A stretch of DNA of 64,000 nt, taken from contig NZ_FOQV01000008.1 in assembly GCF_900113835.1 (NCBI RefSeq), positions 1 through 64,000 on the forward strand. The letters are read 5' to 3'. Positions 59,290 to 64,000 of this stretch are shown in pieces. The notes beneath the pieces were generated by a model that worked only from the letters and a program-made list of their open reading frames with translations, was not told the DNA's origin and made no database searches. The position numbers and the translations under genes were made by a program. The first letter of the stretch is position 1. Each line of letters starts with the position of its first letter. The stretch comes from Allobosea sp. OK403 (lineage in GTDB: Bacteria > Pseudomonadota > Alphaproteobacteria > Rhizobiales > Beijerinckiaceae).

Positions 59290-59750
59290 CAGGCTCCCCA
59301 GGGCTTGCGCGGCGTCGGACGCCAGCCCGGCGGCGCCATCTCGAATCCAGAAAAGGCGAAGCCGGGCGCGACCGTGCAGCCGACCAGCGTCCAGGCGCCC
59401 AGCGAGGTGGCGCTCTGCCAGGTGCCCGCCGGCACCACGAATTGCGGTCGCTGCCCGGCTCTCAGATCGGGACCGAGATGATGCGCCGAGGCGTCATGGC
59501 CATTGGGCGAGATGCTGATCACCAGCGGCGCGCCGGCATAATGATGCCAGATCTCGGCGGCATCGACCCGGTGCCATTCCGAGGTCTCGCCGGTGTCGAG
59601 CAGGTAGTAGATCGCAGTGGAGAAGCCGCGCCCTTCGGGGCCGGCCTCGTCGCGGAAGGTCTCGCGGTAATGGCCGCCTTCCGGATGGGGCTTGAGGTCG
59701 AGCAAACGGATGACCTCGGCCGCACCGAGACCGTCGAGCGAGGAATTCAT
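59289..59750 (-). CDS. Cupin DUF985 family protein
   Basis: A 153-residue cupin of the DUF985/COG3542 type. AAEVIRLLDLKPHPEGGHYR is the family start, then STAIYYLLDTGETSEWHRVD with the metal-site His, AEIWHHYAGAPL, and VPAGTWQSATSLGAWTLVGC. Members may be sugar-phosphate isomerases or lyases, but none has a confirmed reaction that I can name. It is 30 bp downstream of gloB and overlaps the GNAT gene. Confidence 0.9.
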   Translation of the reverse strand: MNSSLDGLGAAEVIRLLDLKPHPEGGHYRETFRDEAGPEGRGFSTAIYYLLDTGETSEWHRVDAAEIWHHYAGAPLVISISPNGHDASAHHLGPDLRAGQRPQFVVPAGTWQSATSLGAWTLVGCTVAPGFAFSGFEMAPPGWRPTPRKPWGA

Positions 59751-59761
59751 GCCGGCTGTCC

Positions 59762-59799
59762 TCAGAATGCGTTCTTGGTTTCAGAATACGTTTTTGGCT
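59762..59799. repeat. 19-bp tandem duplication at the gloB stop
   Basis: TCAGAATGCGTTCTTGGTT and TCAGAATACGTTTTTGGCT are tandem at period 19, with three mismatches. Both carry a leftward TGA, and the gloB stop is the one in the right copy. Confidence 0.85.
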
Positions 59800-60545
59800 T
59801 CGCGCAGCGCTGCAAAAACCTCGCCGGGGGCGGCGCCGGTCTTGCCGACTGCCGCTGCAAGCGCAGCCTCTCCGGCGCGGAAGAAGGGGTTGGTCGCCTT
59901 CTCCTCGCCGATTGTGGTCAGCGCCCAGAAGCGGCCTTCCGCCTTGGCGGCTTCGGCCTGCACATAGCGGGCCTTGAGCGCGGCATTGTCTGGGTCCATC
60001 GCGACGGCGAAACGGGCATTGGACAAGGTGTAGTCATGGCCGGTGATCAGGCGGACATCGTCGGGCAGCGTCATGATGCGGTTGAGCGAGGTCCACATCG
60101 CCCCCATCTGCCCGGGCTGGACCCGCCCGCAGCCCATGACGAAGACGACATCGCCGACGAGCGCCAACTTGGCGTCGGCGCTGGCGAAGGTCAGGTGGCC
60201 GGCGGAATGGCCCGGCGTGTGCCAGATCTCGAAGACGGCATTGCCGAGCTCGACGCGGTCGCCCTCGCCGAGGATGCGGTCGAGCGGGGCGGAATCGGCG
60301 GCGTCGGCCGGACCGCAGACGAAAGCTCCGGTCGCATCCTTCAATTCGGCCACGCCTTGCGTGTGGTCGTGATGGGCGTGGGTGACGAAGATGTCGCTGA
60401 TCGTCCAGCCCTTGGCCTTGGCGGCGGCGAGGACGGGAGCGGCATCAGGCACGTCGACAGCCGCGCAGGCTTTCGTCACTGGGTCGAAGATCAAGGCGCC
60501 GGCATTGTCGCTGAGGGTGCGGAAGATATGGAGATCGAGGGGCAT
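59781..60545 (-). CDS. gloB: Hydroxyacylglutathione hydrolase (glyoxalase II)
   Basis: A 254-residue metallo-beta-lactamase-fold enzyme that hydrolyses S-lactoylglutathione, completing methylglyoxal detoxification. The dinuclear metal motif FVTHAHHDH is at residues 53-61. HTPGHSAGH, VGDVVFVMGCGRV and ITGHDYTLSNARF supply the other ligands and the C-terminal helical domain follows (LKARYVQAEAAKAEGR). The start MPLDLHIFRT was chosen, and the long frame upstream is antisense to the methyltransferase gene. A 21-bp palindrome lies 66 bp upstream. Confidence 0.93.
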   Translation of the reverse strand: MPLDLHIFRTLSDNAGALIFDPVTKACAAVDVPDAAPVLAAAKAKGWTISDIFVTHAHHDHTQGVAELKDATGAFVCGPADAADSAPLDRILGEGDRVELGNAVFEIWHTPGHSAGHLTFASADAKLALVGDVVFVMGCGRVQPGQMGAMWTSLNRIMTLPDDVRLITGHDYTLSNARFAVAMDPDNAALKARYVQAEAAKAEGRFWALTTIGEEKATNPFFRAGEAALAAAVGKTGAAPGEVFAALREAKNVF

Positions 60546-60610
60546 GCGAAGCTCCGGCACAGGCGGGCAGGACAGGGTGCTGCCCTGAATGCGCCATGGC
60601 CCGGCTTCTA

Positions 60611-60661
60611 TCAAGTCGAGTGGCTTGCAAGCCGCAGGCGCTTGCAAGCCACTCGACTTGA
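60611..60661. repeat. Perfect 21-bp inverted repeat between gloB and the methyltransferase gene
   Basis: Arms 60611-60631 and 60641-60661 (left arm begins TCAAGTCGAGTGGCTTGC) are exact reverse complements around a 9-nt loop. It lies in the divergent promoter region, so it is not a terminator of either gene. Confidence 0.95.
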
Positions 60662-60715
60662 GGCGCCAGGTTCCGGCCTCCCCGTAGCAGGCGGGGGGAA
60701 GGAGGCGCTCAGCCG

Positions 60716-60741
60716 AGCCTTTACTTGTAGCCTTTACTTGC
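60716..60741. repeat. 13-bp tandem duplication
   Basis: AGCCTTTACTTGT and AGCCTTTACTTGC in tandem, followed by a partial third unit AGCCTT. Confidence 0.92.
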
Positions 60742-60794
60742 AGCCTTCGCCTGCTGCCCTTGCTTTGGCCGCGCTGCCGTTCCATCTCAGGCTC

Positions 60795-61562
60795 ATGCCA
60801 CTCGACGTCGTCGATCTTCGCGCCTTCTATGCCAGCCCGCTCGGCCATGTCGCGCGGCGGTTCATCGGCAGGGCGATGCTGCGCTTCTGGCCCGACTGCT
60901 CGCGCCAGCGCGTGCTGGGGCTCGGTTTCTCCACGCCTTATCTGTCTGTGCTCGGTCTCGGCGCCGAACGGGTGCTTGCCTTCATGCCGGCGGCGCAAGG
61001 CGTGGTGAACTGGCCCTCCGAGGGCTTGTCGGCCTCCGCGCTGGTCGAGCCGACCTTGCTGCCCTTGCCGACGGCCTCGGTCGACAGGGTGGTGCTGGTG
61101 CATGCGCTGGAGGAGACCGAGAGCCCCGACGATCTGCTGGAAGAGGTTGGACGCGTGCTCTCGCCGGGCGGACGGATGATCGTCGTCGCGCCCAATCGCC
61201 GCGGACTCTGGGCGCGGATGGACGGCACGCCCTTCGGCCATGGTCGCCCGTTCAGCCGCTCGCAGCTCCAGGCGCTGATGCGGGCTGCCGAATTCTCGCC
61301 CGAGAACTGGGCCGAGGCGCTCTACGTCCCACCGCTGAAACGGCATCTGCTGATGCGTTCGGCGCCCGCCTGGGAGCGGGCCGGCGCAGGGTTGTCCCTG
61401 CCCTTCGCCGGCGTCCATGTCATCGATGCAACCAAGCAGTTCTATCGCCGCGCGCCCTTGCGCGCGACGCGGCGCAGCTTCGCCTTCCGGCCGATCCTGC
61501 TGCCGCGACCGACCCCGACCCAACGCGCGGCAAACCCGCCTGGAGACGGCGCGGCGGGTTGA
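60795..61562 (+). CDS. Class I SAM-dependent methyltransferase-like protein
   Basis: A 255-residue protein with a Rossmann-type methyltransferase fold. RVLGLGFSTPYLSVLGLGAE is a modified motif I (G-x-G-x-x-T), LPTASVDRVVLVHALEETES is motif post-II/IV, and VGRVLSPGGRMIVVAPNRRG the typical strand 5. The opening DVVDLRAFYASPLGHVARR is characteristic of a group often next to gloB in Hyphomicrobiales. The substrate is unknown. It is divergent from gloB and 103 bp before accA. Confidence 0.85.
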   Translation: MPLDVVDLRAFYASPLGHVARRFIGRAMLRFWPDCSRQRVLGLGFSTPYLSVLGLGAERVLAFMPAAQGVVNWPSEGLSASALVEPTLLPLPTASVDRVVLVHALEETESPDDLLEEVGRVLSPGGRMIVVAPNRRGLWARMDGTPFGHGRPFSRSQLQALMRAAEFSPENWAEALYVPPLKRHLLMRSAPAWERAGAGLSLPFAGVHVIDATKQFYRRAPLRATRRSFAFRPILLPRPTPTQRAANPPGDGAAG

Positions 61563-61665
61563 CAACGGCCGCGACGCGCGGCCAAGGTCCGCCGCTTTTC
61601 GCGAACCCGGTTCCGCCCATGCGCCACGCGCGGACCTGCCGGCGCGGAACCTGAACTGGATCACG

Positions 61666-62619
61666 ATGCGAAGCTATTTGGATTTCGAGAAACCGGTCGC
61701 CGAACTCGAGGCGAAGGCGGATGAATTGCGCGCCCTCGAGGCGAAGGGTGAAGGCTATGCGCTCTCCGAGGAGATCGGCAAGCTCGACGCCAAGGCCAAC
61801 CAGGCGTTGAAGGAAATCTATGCCGCGCTGACGCCCTGGCAGAAGACGCTGGTCGCGCGCCATCCGCAGCGCCCGCACTTCAAGGATTACTGCGCGGCGT
61901 TGTTCACCGAGTTCACGCCGCTCGCGGGCGACCGGGCTTTCGGCGAGGATGAGGCGATCGTGGGCGGTTTCGGCCGCTTTCGCGGCGAAGCCGTCTGCAT
62001 TGTCGGGCAGGAGAAGGGCGACTCGACCGAGACCCGCATCCGGCACAATTTCGGCATGCCCAAGCCCGAGGGCTATCGCAAGGCGGTGCGCCTGATGGAG
62101 ATGGCCGGTCGTTTCGGGCTGCCGGTCCTGAGCTTCATCGACACGGCCGGCGCCTATCCCGGTATCGAGGCGGAGGAACGCGGCCAGGCCGAGGCGATCG
62201 CGCGCTCGACCGAGGCCTGCCTGGGATTGCGCACGCCGAGCGTGGCGCTGGTGATCGGCGAGGGCGGTTCGGGTGGCGCGATTGCGATCGCCGCAGCTAG
62301 CCGCGTGCTGATGCTGGAGCATGCGATCTATTCGGTGATCTCGCCGGAAGGCGCGGCCTCGATCCTCTGGCGCGATACGAAGCGCGCCCAGGACGCTGCG
62401 ACCGGCATGAAGATCACCGCGCAGGACCTGCTGAAATTCGGCGTCATCGATCGCATCATCAGCGAGCCGGCGGGCGGCGCGCATCGCGATCCTCAGATGG
62501 CGATGGTGCGGGCGGGCGATGCCATCGCCTCGGCGCTATCGGATTTCACAGGTGTGGGCGCCGACGACATCGTCAGTCGCAGGGCGGAAAAATTCCTCGC
62601 CATCGGGCGGGCGATCTGA
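61666..62619 (+). CDS. accA: Acetyl-CoA carboxylase carboxyltransferase subunit alpha
   Basis: A 317-residue subunit that, with AccD, transfers CO2 from biotin to acetyl-CoA to form malonyl-CoA for fatty-acid synthesis. The N-terminal helix YLDFEKPVAELEAKADELRA, then ALTPWQKTLVARHPQRPHFK, GMPKPEGYRKAVRLMEMA, FIDTAGAYPGIEAEERGQAE and IGEGGSGGAIAIAAASRVLM (oxyanion/CoA site) are all present. The ATG MRSYLDFEKP is the family start. An 83-codon open extension upstream lies over the end of the methyltransferase gene. Confidence 0.96.
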   Translation: MRSYLDFEKPVAELEAKADELRALEAKGEGYALSEEIGKLDAKANQALKEIYAALTPWQKTLVARHPQRPHFKDYCAALFTEFTPLAGDRAFGEDEAIVGGFGRFRGEAVCIVGQEKGDSTETRIRHNFGMPKPEGYRKAVRLMEMAGRFGLPVLSFIDTAGAYPGIEAEERGQAEAIARSTEACLGLRTPSVALVIGEGGSGGAIAIAAASRVLMLEHAIYSVISPEGAASILWRDTKRAQDAATGMKITAQDLLKFGVIDRIISEPAGGAHRDPQMAMVRAGDAIASALSDFTGVGADDIVSRRAEKFLAIGRAI

Positions 62620-62815
62620 CCTTGGGCGAAGCCTTTTTGCGGTGAGTCAACTGGTGCCGCCGTTAGGAAGGCGTTGACCATATGGCTATGACGGAGCAGC
62701 CTGTGGTAAGGAACCCTCAAGGCTAACGCTTCTACAACTGAGCAGCCGGCACAATTTGGCCGTGTTGCATAGTCAGTGGTCGTGCTTCCGCCGGCCGTTC
62801 GATGGGATTGACGAC

Positions 62816-64000
62816 GTGGCATTCAAGCACTTCGCGCTCGTGGCCTTCATTGCATTGTCGCTGGGCGCCTGTGAGGAGGACCGCTATCGCGGCGCCGCCA
62901 GGCACAACATCCCGATTCCGTCGGCGACCTATGCGCTCATGTCCGAGAAGGGCATGAGCAAGGATCAGCCGGTCCTGATCCGCTCCTACAAGAAGGAGTC
63001 GGAGCTCGAGATCTGGAAGCGGAAGGCCGACGGGCAATATGCGCTGCTCAAGACCTTCCCGATGTGCCGCTGGTCCGGCCAGCTCGGCCCGAAGGTCCGT
63101 GAAGGCGACCGCATGGCGCCGGAGGGCTTCTACGCCATCACGCCGGCGCAGATGAACCCGAACTCGGCCTATTACGTCTCCTTCAACATGGGCTACCCCA
63201 ACGCCTATGATCGCTCCTATGGCCGCACCGGCGCGCATCTGATGGTGCATGGCGCCTGCTCCTCGGCCGGCTGCTATTCGATGACCGACGATCAGATCGG
63301 CGAGATCTATGCGCTGGTCCGCGAGGCCCAGAACGCCGGCCAGAAGGCGGTGCAGATGCAGGCGCTGCCCTTCCGCATGACGCCGGAGAACCTGGCCAAG
63401 CACCGGCTCGATTCCAACATCGCCTTCTGGAAGAACCTGAAGGAAGGCACCGACTATTTCGAGGTCACGAAGAGCGAGCCGCCGGTTTCGGTGGCGGGCG
63501 GCCGTTATGTCTTCAGCAACGGCGCTGATTCCTCCGTCGCCCAGGCCGTGCAGCAGAAGCGCCAGCAGGACGAGGTCCAGGTCGCTGCGCTCGTCGCCAA
63601 GGGCACGCCCGCGATCAAGTTGATCTATGACGATGGCGACTCGCACGCCTCCTTCAAGCGCACGCTCGTCGCAGGCGGATCCGATTCGCTGAACCGCACG
63701 GCGACCTGGGCCTCGCGCGATGTCGGGGTCAGCCGGCCCGACGCCATCACGAGCGGTCCGCGCGTGGTCGTGCTCGACAATCTGGGCAAGCCGAAAGCCG
63801 AGTTTCGGGCGGCGTCGGCCGATAATGACGCGGTGCTCGCCGCGGTCGCTGCCGTGCCTGACGTGAATCAGATCGAGACCGCCAGCATCGCTAAGCCGAG
63901 CCCGGCCAAGGTCGAGGCGCAGCCAAGGGCCGTGGCCGGAAAGCCTGCATCGGCTGCCGCAACGCAGGTCGCCAAGGCCAGTGCCGGCGCTGCAGCCGCG
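62816..64000 (+). CDS. Lipoprotein L,D-transpeptidase (YafK-like), incomplete at the window end
   Basis: At least 395 residues, with the frame still open at the edge. A GTG start opens a lipoprotein signal (LVAFIALSLGAC, Cys19 lipidated). The YkuD-type catalytic domain follows: VLIRSYKKESELEIWKRKAD, MAPEGFYAITPAQMNPNSAY, and the active-site segment with His145 and Cys153 (MVHGACSSAGCYSM). After about residue 230 comes a less conserved region rich in Ala/Lys/Pro. It probably modifies or anchors peptidoglycan in the periplasm. It begins 196 bp after accA. Confidence 0.88.
   Translation, partial: MAFKHFALVAFIALSLGACEEDRYRGAARHNIPIPSATYALMSEKGMSKDQPVLIRSYKKESELEIWKRKADGQYALLKTFPMCRWSGQLGPKVREGDRMAPEGFYAITPAQMNPNSAYYVSFNMGYPNAYDRSYGRTGAHLMVHGACSSAGCYSMTDDQIGEIYALVREAQNAGQKAVQMQALPFRMTPENLAKHRLDSNIAFWKNLKEGTDYFEVTKSEPPVSVAGGRYVFSNGADSSVAQAVQQKRQQDEVQVAALVAKGTPAIKLIYDDGDSHASFKRTLVAGGSDSLNRTATWASRDVGVSRPDAITSGPRVVVLDNLGKPKAEFRAASADNDAVLAAVAAVPDVNQIETASIAKPSPAKVEAQPRAVAGKPASAAATQVAKASAGAAAA

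Overview
The window is GC-rich, tightly packed bacterial chromosome. Gene content and order point to an alphaproteobacterium of the Hyphomicrobiales (Rhizobiales), with Bosea or a near relative as my best guess. The reasons are the divergent tsaD-gpsA / hemD-mitofilin-hemY block, xerD-aroK-aroB, an NdvA-type glucan exporter, a LexA box of the GTTC-N7-GTTC type, an EcfG-type GGAAC-N16-CGTT promoter, Mur-type TGCAAAT operators, and intergenic palindromic repeats. The genus is inference. No rRNA, tRNA, CRISPR array, transposase or prophage gene was seen.

Layout. 1-10 kb: a Cys/Met PLP enzyme cut by the window edge, TspO, hpt with a receiver-only response regulator, a DUF3426 zinc-ribbon protein, ftsEX, a YdcF-like protein, PlsC, a LexA-boxed small protein, ChaC, a DUF2125 protein and rpoH. 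10-21 kb: RluA-type pseudouridine synthase, hemY and a fused hemD-mitofilin gene, then divergently tsaD, gpsA, an L,D-transpeptidase, an EVE protein and acs. 21-28.5 kb: Fur/Mur facing a deleted sitA-sitD relic, transglutaminase, luciferase-like monooxygenase, SGNH hydrolase, a two-component pair, an EcfG-promoter small protein and HutD. 28.5-35 kb: an IclR regulator divergent from an ABC importer, a CoA-transferase, a citrate-synthase-fold citryl-CoA lyase and an SMP-30 lactonase. This looks like a self-contained catabolic operon.

35.8-42.8 kb is the most unusual region. A Tat-exported molybdenum hydroxylase (2Fe-2S plus molybdopterin subunits) is followed by soxX, a soxY with a non-canonical SACIDGG arm, soxZ and diheme soxA. 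Facing them are a small cytochrome c and a flavocytochrome c pair (fccB, fccA). No soxB or soxCD lies in the cluster. At about 55.9-56.26 kb a relic of a second copy survives: the 3' end of the molybdoenzyme gene almost joined to the 3' end of soxA.

43-64 kb is mainly housekeeping: xerD, a small membrane protein, aroK, aroB, a Ca2+/H+ antiporter, ndvA, motAB, a VanX-type dipeptidase, a CAP-domain lipoprotein, a large MscS-type channel, a circularly permuted ROK-like kinase, a gloB-cupin-GNAT operon, a methyltransferase, accA and a lipoprotein L,D-transpeptidase running off the end.

Two genome-wide habits stand out. One is composite palindromic repeats between genes. The other is short 13-20 bp tandem duplications, many sitting on or next to stop codons.
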